Shown: in pieces, positions 43,834-51,706 of the stretch
How positions within the stretch are numbered: position 1 is the first letter of the stretch
How the letters are laid out: each line of letters opens with the position of its first letter
Source: an uncultured Acidimicrobiales bacterium
GTDB taxonomy: Bacteria; Actinomycetota; Acidimicrobiia; Acidimicrobiales; SHLQ01
Assembly (NCBI GenBank): GCA_938038785.1
Contig: CALHTB010000061.1
Span: 1-64,000 of the forward strand
DNA: 64,000 nucleotides
Direction of reading: 5' to 3'
Program-made: the position numbers and the translations under genes
Notes under the pieces: model-generated
What the model saw: the letters and a program-made list of their open reading frames with translations, nothing else
The model's database searches: none
Told to the model about the DNA's origin: nothing

Positions 43834-45033
43834 ATGACAACTCCTTCTCCTCATTGGGCTGATCAGCCAGTCCCAGCTCCAACGCCCCCGCCGCCGGTCT
43901 CCCAACCTGCGGGCTGGTATGGCGACCCGTGGTCCCAGGCCGTCTGGCGTTGGTACGACGGACGAGCCTGGACCGCCCACATCAGTCCGGCGAACGCCCA
44001 GGTGCAGGTCGCAGAGAAGAAACCACGGCTGCCGTCGTTCTTGAGCATCCCGGTGATCCTCGCAGCAGTACCAAGCCTTGCGCTGCTCGCAATCGCACTG
44101 TTCACAAACCCAAAGACGGTTGCCCTCGGCCTCGTACCCATGCTCATTGTGGGTCCGGTGCTGATCTGGATGGATCGACTCGAGCCAGAACCATGGAGCT
44201 CGCGTCTACACACCTTTCTCTGGGGAGCGTTTGTGGCTGGCATAATCTCGCTCGTCGTGAACACCATCTTCGCCACCATCACCGGCTCTGAGGTTCTCGC
44301 TGCTGTCGTATCAGCTCCGCTCATCGAGGAGATCACCAAGGCCGGAGCCATCGTGTGGATGGTTCGTCGCAAAGAAGTCGACGGCATCATGGATGGCCTG
44401 GTGTATGCCGGTTGGGCTGGCCTTGGGTTCGCCGTCATCGAGGACGTGAGCTACTTCTACCTGGCTGACGAACAAGAGCTGTTGTTGGAAACGTTCATCG
44501 GTCGTGCGATCTTTACGCCGTTTGCCCATCCCCTGTTCACGGCATGGACCGGTCTGGCAATCGGCATGGCTGTGCGAGCGCGCAAGTCGCTATGGACGGC
44601 TCTGTGGGGTCTGGGCTTGGCCATTGCGAGCCACGCGGCCTGGAACGGCTCCCTCAGCCTCGCCGAAACCGAAGGTGGAGCAATCGTGACCGGTGTGGTC
44701 ATCGTTGGCTTCATTCTCCTGTTCATTGCAACCATCATCGGGGTGGTCTTGCTGCAACGCCGCGACCAGAAGCGCTACGCGACGTTGCTTCCCCACGTCG
44801 CGGCCCGCTACAACCTTTCTCCGGAACGTGCCGCCATGTTGGTGACCAGGACGAAACGCCGGACGGTGCGCAAGAGCCTTCCCACTAAAGAGGCAAAGCG
44901 TCGGTTCGACGATGAGGCGAGCGCCATTGCGAGGCTTGCCGCGATGCTCGACCATGACGGCACCGCCGACCCCGAACACGAAGCTCGACTCGTCAGCCAG
45001 CTCGAAGCCGCACGAAACGGAACCCCCACCTAA
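43834..45033 (+). CDS. PrsW-family intramembrane metalloprotease with DUF2510 N-terminus
   Basis: A 399-residue membrane protein. A Pro-rich start leads to a DUF2510 segment (GWYGDPW, WRWYDGRAWTAH; residues 27-50), a short tryptophan motif common in actinobacterial membrane proteins. About eight helices follow with the PrsW site: E165-E166-x-x-K169, E203 in FAVIEDVSYF, H232 in AHPLFTAWTG and H267 in ASHAAWN. PrsW proteases cleave membrane proteins such as anti-sigma factors. The last 70 residues are soluble and helical. One base overlaps the next gene (TAATG). Confidence 0.88.
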   Translation: MTTPSPHWADQPVPAPTPPPPVSQPAGWYGDPWSQAVWRWYDGRAWTAHISPANAQVQVAEKKPRLPSFLSIPVILAAVPSLALLAIALFTNPKTVALGLVPMLIVGPVLIWMDRLEPEPWSSRLHTFLWGAFVAGIISLVVNTIFATITGSEVLAAVVSAPLIEEITKAGAIVWMVRRKEVDGIMDGLVYAGWAGLGFAVIEDVSYFYLADEQELLLETFIGRAIFTPFAHPLFTAWTGLAIGMAVRARKSLWTALWGLGLAIASHAAWNGSLSLAETEGGAIVTGVVIVGFILLFIATIIGVVLLQRRDQKRYATLLPHVAARYNLSPERAAMLVTRTKRRTVRKSLPTKEAKRRFDDEASAIARLAAMLDHDGTADPEHEARLVSQLEAARNGTPT

Positions 45034-45836
45034 TGGCCACACTTGTTTGCTTCCACGCGCACCCCGACGACGAGGCCATCAGCACCGGTGGTCTCATGGC
45101 AACTGCAGCTGCCGCTGGCCATCGCGTCGTTCTCGTGTGTGCCACCCGCGGCGAAGAAGGTGAGCCGCAAGAGGGCGTGCTAGACGAGGGCGAACCGCTG
45201 TGGGAGCGCCGAGTAGTCGAGCTGGCTACCTCGTGTGCCGTGCTAGGTGCCGAGGCTCCTCGGTTCCTCGGCTACGAGGACTCGGGGATGATGGGTGAAC
45301 CCGCCAACGACAACCCGGCGTGCTTCTGGCAGGCCGACCACGACGAGGCGGTTGGACGCATGGTCGCCATCTTGGAAGATGTGAACGCTGATGTGTTGAC
45401 GATCTACGACGACCATGGCGGATACGGACACCCAGACCATCTTCGGGTGCACTCGGTTGGCCTGGAGGCGGCCAAGGTTCTCGGCATCGAGAACGTGTAT
45501 GAAGCGACGATCAATCGTGACCGGGTGAAAGCCATGATGGAGATGGCCGCCGACCCGAACTCTGATGTCGACATCGACGAACCCGAGGTCGATACCGAGA
45601 CCTTCGGGACTGCCGCGGAGGACATCTCCTACGAGATGGACGTGCGGGCGGTCATCGACAAGAAGCGCGAATCGATCATGACCCATCGCAGCCAGGTCGG
45701 ACCCGACAGCTTCTTCCTCAAGTTGCCCGAAAACGTCTTCGCTGAAGCGTTTGGCTACGAGTGGTTCAACGTGCCCGAAAGAACCGGCACTGGTGGCCCG
45801 ACTTGGGTTGCGATGTTGCCCGGCCTAGACGACTAG
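45033..45836 (+). CDS. PIG-L family deacetylase (MshB/Mca-like)
   Basis: A 267-residue zinc amidohydrolase of the PIG-L/LmbE family. The metal motif is H8-A-H-P-D-D-E14; the later GGYGHPDH supplies the third ligand; CATRGEEGE follows the first strand pair. Relatives in actinobacteria remove acetyl groups from glucosamine derivatives in mycothiol synthesis or cleave mycothiol S-conjugates. Which one applies is not decided by sequence alone, but the mycothiol-linked DsbA protein nearby fits. Translationally coupled to the PrsW gene. Confidence 0.88.
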   Translation: MATLVCFHAHPDDEAISTGGLMATAAAAGHRVVLVCATRGEEGEPQEGVLDEGEPLWERRVVELATSCAVLGAEAPRFLGYEDSGMMGEPANDNPACFWQADHDEAVGRMVAILEDVNADVLTIYDDHGGYGHPDHLRVHSVGLEAAKVLGIENVYEATINRDRVKAMMEMAADPNSDVDIDEPEVDTETFGTAAEDISYEMDVRAVIDKKRESIMTHRSQVGPDSFFLKLPENVFAEAFGYEWFNVPERTGTGGPTWVAMLPGLDD

Positions 45837-46120
45837 CCCTCGGGATCTACAGCTTTCGTTGCGTCGAAGGTTGACTCGTCGGTGAAGGCAATGCCCGACG
45901 GCGCCTTGTCCGACGCGCGAGCAAACTCTTCGCGTTCAACCGAGTCATCGAACAAGTCGGTCTCGTCACCCTCGACTTCGACGGTGTTGAAGTAGCTCTG
46001 CGCCTTGACTACCGCCTCGTCGGTCAACTCGACAACATCAACCACCTCGGTACCGGTAGCAGCCGCGAAGATGATCACCATTGCGACGATAATTTTTACG
46101 AAGCCTGATAGCCCGTTCAT
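45833..46120 (-). CDS. Small membrane-anchored acidic protein
   Basis: A 95-residue protein with one N-terminal hydrophobic helix (GFVKIIVAMVIIFAAATG) and a very acidic exposed tail (VEVEGDETDLFDDSVEREEF). No family recognised. Its end overlaps the convergent PIG-L gene by 4 bases. The helix could be an uncleaved signal anchor. Confidence 0.55.
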   Translation of the reverse strand: MNGLSGFVKIIVAMVIIFAAATGTEVVDVVELTDEAVVKAQSYFNTVEVEGDETDLFDDSVEREEFARASDKAPSGIAFTDESTFDATKAVDPEG

Positions 46121-46240
46121 AGAAATTGACCCTTGTTGAGTTCGCCGATGCCTACACCGAAGTAACGGCTCAATCCAGGCGGTGCTTTACCCCCTGTCTT
46201 CGCGCCGTCGTTCTTCCAGGGCGTGCGATAGACAGAGACC

Positions 46241-46966
46241 ATGGCCTTTGACATCGAGTTCTTCTTCGACCCGGTTTGCCCATTCGCGTGGATCACCTCG
46301 CGTTGGATCGTGAAAGTGCAAGAGCAAACCGACTACTCGGTCGACTGGCGGTTCATCTCGCTACGAATTCTCAACAAGGACAAGGACTACGCCACCGAGT
46401 TTCCGCCCGAGTACGAACACGGCCACACAGCGGGCCTTCGCATGCTTCGCGTCTGTGCTGCTGTTCGTAAAGACCTTGGCAACGATCCGATTGGGGCGCT
46501 GTATGCCGAGCTGAGCGGTTCGACATTTGATGCTGAGCCAAACGAGGCGTATCGGCTGGCCCTCGGATCGGTCGAGATGATCGAAGGAGCGCTCGAGCGA
46601 GCGGGGCTGCCAACCTCCTACGCCACAGCCGCCGATGACGAGTCGTGGGACGCGGTTGTCAACGAGGAAACCGAGCTTGCCCTGTCTCGAACCGGGCGCG
46701 ATGTGGGCACACCCATAATCACGTTCCGGCCCCCAGACGGTCTGTCGTTCTTCGGGCCGGTAATCAGCCGCGTTCCCGATGATGCCGATGCCGTACCACT
46801 GTGGAACGCGGTCACGATGCTGGCCGCGTATCCCGGCTTCGCCGAGATGAAACGGTCGCTGCGAGAGACACCTCAGCTCCGAGTCTTTGGTGAGCTCACC
46901 GACGACCCGGCCTTCGAAGACTGGCAAGGCGGAGCGCGAAAGGCCCATCTCCCCGAGAACAACTAG
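46241..46966 (+). CDS. DsbA-family oxidoreductase, mycothiol-dependent nitroreductase-like
   Basis: A 241-residue thioredoxin-fold protein. The active-site segment is FFFDPVC13PFAWITSRW, the pattern of the Rv2466c-like family, which uses mycothiol as reductant; here the second Cys of a CxxC pair is Ala (C-P-F-A), so chemistry would rely on one Cys plus mycothiol. Downstream VGTPIITFRPPDG carries the cis-Pro loop. It is followed by an 8-bp-armed inverted repeat. Cytoplasmic, as no signal peptide is present. Confidence 0.85.
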   Translation: MAFDIEFFFDPVCPFAWITSRWIVKVQEQTDYSVDWRFISLRILNKDKDYATEFPPEYEHGHTAGLRMLRVCAAVRKDLGNDPIGALYAELSGSTFDAEPNEAYRLALGSVEMIEGALERAGLPTSYATAADDESWDAVVNEETELALSRTGRDVGTPIITFRPPDGLSFFGPVISRVPDDADAVPLWNAVTMLAAYPGFAEMKRSLRETPQLRVFGELTDDPAFEDWQGGARKAHLPENN

Positions 46967-46981
46967 CCCCCTTTCGAATCA

Positions 46982-47022
46982 TTTGTGCACTTCACCACCT
47001 CGCGTGTGGACAACTGCACAAA
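46982..47022 (+). terminator. Hairpin after the DsbA-family gene
   Basis: TTTGTGCA and TGCACAAA are perfect 8-bp arms, with an inner CCAC/GTGG stem, starting 16 bases after the stop. The A/T-rich end (AAAATTTG) suits a terminator, though it could also be an operator for the lipoprotein gene that starts at 47076. Confidence 0.5.
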
Positions 47023-47075
47023 ATTTGCCGGAGCGGCTGCATTTAGCTCCGTGTTGCTTTGGCCGACATATCTCT

Positions 47076-47456
47076 ATGCGTCGTTTTGCTCTAACAATGC
47101 TGTTCGTCCTCCTGCTGTCTGCGTGTGGAGATCCAGCCCCTCCGCCCGAGCTCCCTTTTGCTGACTCGCCAACGACGACAGCGACAACAGAGGCGGTCGC
47201 AGAGACTACCGAGCCTCCTTCCGACCCAATCGTCGCGGAGAACGGAGATCTCGTTGCCTTTCAAGCCCGCTGGGTTTGCGAATTACAACGGCGCACCTTC
47301 TCAGATCTCAGCGACCTGGACATTGCCCTCGATGAGGCCCTGACCGAGACCGGCCTAAGCCGACCTGCCTACGACGAGTTCACGGCCACGATGGCTGATT
47401 CCCAGGCGTTGAGGGACGAGGTGCTCAAGTTGTACGGCGAACGTTGCAGGGCCTAA
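47076..47456 (+). CDS. Small putative lipoprotein
   Basis: A 126-residue protein beginning MRRFALTMLFVLLLSACGD, a lipoprotein signal with lipobox Cys at position 18, followed by a Pro/Thr/Glu linker and a roughly 65-residue helical domain (VCELQRRTFSDLSDLDIALD region). The start is internal to a longer frame whose upstream 63 codons overlap the preceding gene and are not protein-like. Function unknown; the domain has two Cys (in WVCELQ and GERCRA) that may pair. Confidence 0.65.
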   Translation: MRRFALTMLFVLLLSACGDPAPPPELPFADSPTTTATTEAVAETTEPPSDPIVAENGDLVAFQARWVCELQRRTFSDLSDLDIALDEALTETGLSRPAYDEFTATMADSQALRDEVLKLYGERCRA

Positions 47457-47499
47457 TGGCCTAATCAAGTTTTTTGGGGTTCTCGCCGTAGTTGGTTTC

Positions 47500-48741
47500 A
47501 TGAAGAAACCGCTTACCTCCGCCCTTCTTGGCGGAACCCTGATTGCATCGGTCCTGGCGTCTCCCGCCGCAGCACAAGAAAGTACGGACCTGTGTAACGG
47601 TCTTGAGCCAACCATTATTGGCACCGAGGGTGACGACGTCATCTACGGCACATGGCAGGCCGACGTGATTCTTGGCTTGGGCGGCAACGACACCATCGTT
47701 GGCGGATCTGGTGCCGATGTCATTTGCGGTGGTGCCGGCAACGACACGATTTCGGGCAACTCGCAGAACGACACGATCTTTGGAGGCTCGGGCAACGACA
47801 CCATCCGCGGTGGTTCCGACATGGACACCATCGACGGCGGTGCCGGCGACGACACGATCTTCGGCAATTCACAGAACGACACGATCTTCGGCGGTGCGGG
47901 CAACGACATCATCAACGGTGGGCCCGATGAGGACACTCTCGATGGAGGACCTGGGGTCGACACCGTCGACGGCTCATGGCAGGACGACACCTGCTCGAAC
48001 GCAGAAAACGCGATCAGCTGCGAGATCGAAGGCCCGAGCGCCGATGCAGTTGTCGTACCGGTGCTGCTTTCCGAACAAGAGATGAACTGGTCACAGGGTT
48101 CCTCGGAGTGGGTCAACCTCATGTGGACTGCGGACGGCCACCTTGCGAACGTGTCGGTGCAACTCTCGGACCTTTCCGAAGGCCTTGAAGTGACATACCC
48201 AAGCAACACCAACTCATCGCGTCTCGGCGTTGACTCTGACCTGTCGAAAAGCGAGATCGACTTCACTGCCGTGAAGCTGACCACCACATCGGCAGGCGCC
48301 AAGTACGCCGTTGTCAACATCTCGTGGGACAACGAGGCTGGCGAACGTCAGAGCTCACCGTTCAAGCTCGTGCTCACCAACAAGCAATACGAAGGTGAGG
48401 ACTTCGCCATTCTGACCGAGGCGGTCAGCGTTGGAACCGACGTCGATGCACCGGCAAAGAACTGGATCGACCTCGACTACAAGGGCCTCGCCCCCACCAA
48501 CACCGACATGCAGATGAGCGTGAGCTCCGATGACATGCCCGTCTACCACCCACAAGAGACGTTCACCAGCCTCCACCACGATCAGGTACTGCACGCAGGT
48601 GAAGCTGACGTGGCCCGGGTTTGGTTCGACCCCGAGCTGATCACTGCTGGTGACTACACCGTGGTCGTCAATATCGACTACGTCGATACCAACGGCGAGG
48701 CGAAGTCCGTGGCCCACAAGGTCTTAGTAACCGTCGCATAG
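47500..48741 (+). CDS. Secreted RTX-type (hemolysin calcium-binding repeat) protein
   Basis: A 413-residue exported protein. A signal peptide ends ASPAAAQES. Residues about 45-165 hold about nine calcium-binding nonapeptide repeats (GGNDTIVGG, GGAGNDTISG, GGSGNDTIRG, GGAGDDTIFG, GGPGVDTVDG). The remaining 240 residues are two or three beta-sandwich-like stretches with no recognised enzyme motif. RTX repeats usually fold on export when calcium is met; here a Sec-type signal replaces the usual type I route. A hairpin lies downstream. Confidence 0.82.
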   Translation: MKKPLTSALLGGTLIASVLASPAAAQESTDLCNGLEPTIIGTEGDDVIYGTWQADVILGLGGNDTIVGGSGADVICGGAGNDTISGNSQNDTIFGGSGNDTIRGGSDMDTIDGGAGDDTIFGNSQNDTIFGGAGNDIINGGPDEDTLDGGPGVDTVDGSWQDDTCSNAENAISCEIEGPSADAVVVPVLLSEQEMNWSQGSSEWVNLMWTADGHLANVSVQLSDLSEGLEVTYPSNTNSSRLGVDSDLSKSEIDFTAVKLTTTSAGAKYAVVNISWDNEAGERQSSPFKLVLTNKQYEGEDFAILTEAVSVGTDVDAPAKNWIDLDYKGLAPTNTDMQMSVSSDDMPVYHPQETFTSLHHDQVLHAGEADVARVWFDPELITAGDYTVVVNIDYVDTNGEAKSVAHKVLVTVA

Positions 48742-48803
48742 CGAGCGCTCTCGCAAGTCCGAGGGCGAATACACACCAGAACAACGACGTTCATGCACCG
48801 GGT

Positions 48804-48838
48804 CTGCATGCCTTGAGAGTTTCTCTCAGGGTACGCAG
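48804..48838 (+). terminator. Hairpin after the RTX gene
   Basis: TGAGAG-TTT-CTCTCA forms a perfect inner stem (48814-48828), extended imperfectly by CTGCATGCC and GGTACGCAG. It lies between the RTX gene and the small His/Asp-rich gene. No T-run follows. Confidence 0.45.
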
Positions 48839-48885
48839 GCCCTGGTAGCGTTTATGGGTAGATCGTTTCTTACAGGAGTAGCCCA

Positions 48886-49128
48886 ATGGCTGGAACCCCA
48901 CCCCCCGCTGAACCAGGCCCAAAGCTTGGTTTGAAGGCCACGATTGCTGGCCTCGTGTTCGCCCTGACCATCCTCGCCGGATTTGGTGCAGCCACCGCAG
49001 CGTCCTACGACGCTGATGCTGGCAAGGATAAGCACGGCGATGATCATGGTGAGGACAAGGGCCATGATGACGACAAGGGCGATGACCATGGCGACGATCA
49101 CGGTGATGATGACCACGGTGACGAGTAG
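48886..49128 (+). CDS. Small membrane protein with His/Asp-rich tail
   Basis: An 80-residue protein: a Pro-rich start, one transmembrane helix (ATIAGLVFALTILAGFGAAT) and a 40-residue tail made almost only of H, D, G, K and E (KDKHGDDHGEDKGHDDDK and so on). AGGAG precedes the ATG. The tail would bind divalent metal ions and probably faces outward. No family name can be given. It lies 144 bases after the RTX gene in the same direction. Confidence 0.6.
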   Translation: MAGTPPPAEPGPKLGLKATIAGLVFALTILAGFGAATAASYDADAGKDKHGDDHGEDKGHDDDKGDDHGDDHGDDDHGDE

Positions 49129-49143
49129 CTACATCGGGTTCGG

Positions 49144-49890
49144 TTAGCGATACTCCGGGTTCGGGAAGTCAAACCGGCAGCCAGCGTCCCAGCTGGACCG
49201 TTGGTTGCCATGTACGGGGACGCCGCCCGCGTCTTTCAGCATGCGCGCTGCGTGGAGCAAGTTCCAGGTCATGAACGTCGTGTTGCGATTCGTGAAGTCG
49301 TTCGCTGGTCCGCCCGAACCCTCGTCGAGGTAGGACGGGCCAGGGCCAGCTTCGCCGAGCCACGCGGCGTCTGCCTGCGGTGGAATCGTGTAGCCAAGAT
49401 GTTGCAGGGAGTAGAGGATGTTCATAGCAGCGTGCTTCGCACCATCCTCGTTGCCGGTGATTAGGCAGCCACCAACCCGTCCGTAGTAGGCGTACTGCCC
49501 GGCATCGTTGAGTTGTGATGAGTTGCCGTAGAGACGCTCGATCACCTGGGTGCAGATAGACGTCTTCTCACCCAACCAAATCGCCGAGCCGAGCACCAAA
49601 ATCTCGGCGGCCATGACCTTGTCGAAGAGCGCGGGCCAATCGTCGTTGTCCCAACCGTGTTCGGCCATGTCGGGCCATACGCCTGTGGCGATGTCGAGAT
49701 CGATGGGGCGAACAACCTCGGTCGAGACGCCGTTGGCTTCCATAATCGCGGCCGAGATATCGATGAGGCCGCGTGTGTGCGACAGCTCCGGTGATCGCTT
49801 CAGGGTGCAATTTAGAAACAGCGCAGACAGATCGGAGAAATCTGTTTCGTTCGTGTCGCACAGCTCTTGTTGCTTCGCTGTCAATGTCAT
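49144..49890 (-). CDS. Flavodoxin-like NAD(P)H-dependent oxidoreductase
   Basis: A 248-residue flavodoxin-fold protein. The N-terminal strand-loop is LSALFLNCTLKRSPELSHTR, where the FMN phosphate loop is expected, and the second flavin loop includes LGSAIWLGEKTS; VGGCLITGNEDGAKHA follows. This resembles NADPH-dependent FMN reductases and Iron-sulfur flavoprotein-like proteins. The ATG at 49890 (MTLTAKQQ) is preferred to an upstream start with Cys/Ser-rich residues. Convergent with the small His/Asp-rich gene. Confidence 0.78.
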   Translation of the reverse strand: MTLTAKQQELCDTNETDFSDLSALFLNCTLKRSPELSHTRGLIDISAAIMEANGVSTEVVRPIDLDIATGVWPDMAEHGWDNDDWPALFDKVMAAEILVLGSAIWLGEKTSICTQVIERLYGNSSQLNDAGQYAYYGRVGGCLITGNEDGAKHAAMNILYSLQHLGYTIPPQADAAWLGEAGPGPSYLDEGSGGPANDFTNRNTTFMTWNLLHAARMLKDAGGVPVHGNQRSSWDAGCRFDFPNPEYR

Positions 49891-49960
49891 GGTGCCCCTG
49901 TCCCGCGATTCACTCACCTTATTGCTCAGTGATTGTTTGTGAACAACCGAAGAGAAGCAT

Positions 49961-51316
49961 GTGCAATCTCGCCGCCAGACCGTCACAACCTGTGCCGTCG
50001 TCTTCGCCCTGGCCGTGCTCGTCGGCGCCTGCTCGTCGGCGGATCCAACCCCTGACGCTTCTCCATCGCGGACCGAGTTGAGCCCACCACCTGTCGTCGA
50101 TGCTCCAGTGCTTTCTGAAGTGACAGTTCCCGAAGCGACAGTTCCTGAAGCGATTGCCCGTGTCGAAGCGCCAACTCTCGACCCGTACGGGCCACAAGGG
50201 CACCGGCTCGAATGGCTTTCTGATCAAGCAGCACTCGCTGTTGTCGATGTTCAAGATCTTCGTGGCCCTGATCGAGAGCTCGACCTTTCAGGTCTTCCAA
50301 ACCTGGCCGATCGTGTTGCGTTGGGACTCGAAGAACTGGGCTTGTCGTTTACACGATCCGACACGCCTGACTCGCTAGGCGAGTACGGCACGATCATCAC
50401 GGTGCATGACGATCCAACCGCAGCCATGCAGCGGCGGCCCCTATTCGACACGAGCGCTGTTCATGGTTCGGCTGCGGTGCGCCAGCAGACAATGGAGGCA
50501 CTCGAAACTCGTTCGGATGTACCGCACCTTCCAGACATCGTCGATCTGGTCGACGAGGCGAATTGGTTGGTGGCCCAAACCGCCGATCCGTCATTACTGG
50601 CAACCGAACTAGTCGACCGGCCAGCGGGGCTTGTCGCGTGGGGTAATCGAGAAGCGCAGCAGTATGTTCCCGATGCTGTCATCTTCACTTCCGGCATCTC
50701 CATTTCGACGACGTCGCGTTCGACGCCTGCAAGTGTGACCGAGTTGCCGTACAACTCGGGCATGGTCATCAGCCGCGACAGCTTCGAGTGGGGAACGTTC
50801 TCGGCAACGGTGACCCTCCCCGATGGCGACGGATTGTGGCCCGCGATTTGGTTGCTCGACGACGAAGCATGTGAGGCGCCGGGACGATGCGCTGGTTACG
50901 AGAGCTCGGCGTTTCACGAGATCGACATGCTCGAGACTCGTACCCAGCAACCCGACGAGCTTCACTTATCGGTGCATTGGTGGGATGAACGCATCCGGTC
51001 TGCGAGCAGCACCGCGACCGCCGCTGGTGACGGTTTGAGCATCACCGTTGAGAGGCGACCGGGGCTACTCATCTGGCGACTCGACGGCGAAGCCGTCAGC
51101 GTCCGAACCGGCCGGGTCGACAGCTTCGGCCAGGGTATGCATCGAAGCGCTCCCATGAAGCTGATCATCAACACTGCCGTTGGCGGCTCGTTCGCCGGCA
51201 CAAACGAAGTTGGCCGAGATGGCCACTGGCTAGGCGAAGCGCTAGTCCCAGCCAATTACCCAACGCCGATCAACGCCACCTTCTCAATCACCGAGATACG
51301 GGTGCAAAGCCACTAG
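49961..51316 (+). CDS. GH16-type glycoside hydrolase lipoprotein
   Basis: A 451-residue lipoprotein. The signal ends VLVGACSSA (lipobox), then a Pro/Val-rich linker with a short internal repeat (TVPEATVPEA). The C-terminal half (about 245-450) is a GH16 domain: SGMVISRDSFEWGTFSATVT, DGLWPAIWLL, catalytic motif H-E-I-D-M-L-E near 320, and WDERI/WRLDG later. GH16 enzymes cut beta-glucans, agarose, carrageenan or related polymers. The N-terminal 150 residues after the linker are unassigned. GTG start. Confidence 0.82.
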   Translation: MQSRRQTVTTCAVVFALAVLVGACSSADPTPDASPSRTELSPPPVVDAPVLSEVTVPEATVPEAIARVEAPTLDPYGPQGHRLEWLSDQAALAVVDVQDLRGPDRELDLSGLPNLADRVALGLEELGLSFTRSDTPDSLGEYGTIITVHDDPTAAMQRRPLFDTSAVHGSAAVRQQTMEALETRSDVPHLPDIVDLVDEANWLVAQTADPSLLATELVDRPAGLVAWGNREAQQYVPDAVIFTSGISISTTSRSTPASVTELPYNSGMVISRDSFEWGTFSATVTLPDGDGLWPAIWLLDDEACEAPGRCAGYESSAFHEIDMLETRTQQPDELHLSVHWWDERIRSASSTATAAGDGLSITVERRPGLLIWRLDGEAVSVRTGRVDSFGQGMHRSAPMKLIINTAVGGSFAGTNEVGRDGHWLGEALVPANYPTPINATFSITEIRVQSH

Positions 51317-51343
51317 TCAGCAACGAGAACCGAACGTGGTTGT

Positions 51344-51482
51344 GGGGACAGGCCCCATTAACAAACGTTCACGGGGACAGGCCCCATTAACAAGGAAGTG
51401 CCGAGAAGTTACCGGGGAGCGGAGCTCGCGTAGCGACCATGTCGGCTTCCGCGGATCTCGGCCGGAAGTGCCGAGAAGTTAC
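51344..51482. repeat. REP-like repeats, two families of two copies
   Basis: GGGGACAGGCCCCATTAACA occurs at 51344 and 51373; GGAAGTGCCGAGAAGTTAC occurs at 51394 and 51464. Each GGGG...CCCC unit can fold into a small hairpin. They fill the 195-bp gap between the GH16 gene and the small gene at 51512. Their look is that of repetitive extragenic elements; no transposase is in the window. Confidence 0.8.
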
Positions 51483-51511
51483 TGTCACACCCCATCTCTA
51501 CTGTGTTCTGC

Positions 51512-51682
51512 ATGGACATTTCCCTTGCACGAGTAGACGCCATGCACACCGCAATCGAGCTGGGTGTCGACGACAGCGACTTTCGGTTCGAGTCGTTCGC
51601 CGAGCGCGAGTTGTGGGTTGAGTTGTGTGTCGAACACGAGGCTCGTGTCGACAAAGACGACTCGATTTGGCTAGCTGCGTAA
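51512..51682 (+). CDS. Small hypothetical protein (56 aa)
   Basis: An ATG-to-TAA frame of 56 residues, acidic, starting MDISLARVDAMHTAIELGVD and ending DDSIWLAA. Third positions are mostly C/G and the sequence is well mixed, so it looks coding. A second in-frame ATG lies 30 bases downstream. It directly follows the REP-like block and precedes the MFS gene. No family recognised. Confidence 0.45.
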   Translation: MDISLARVDAMHTAIELGVDDSDFRFESFAERELWVELCVEHEARVDKDDSIWLAA

Positions 51683-51706
51683 CCCATCTGCATAACCCAT
51701 CTGGCA

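Noticed and set aside
47690-47990. Regular DNA repeats that could be mistaken for a CRISPR or minisatellite
   Set aside because: They encode the in-frame RTX nonapeptides and vary at third positions as coding repeats do; no unique spacers.
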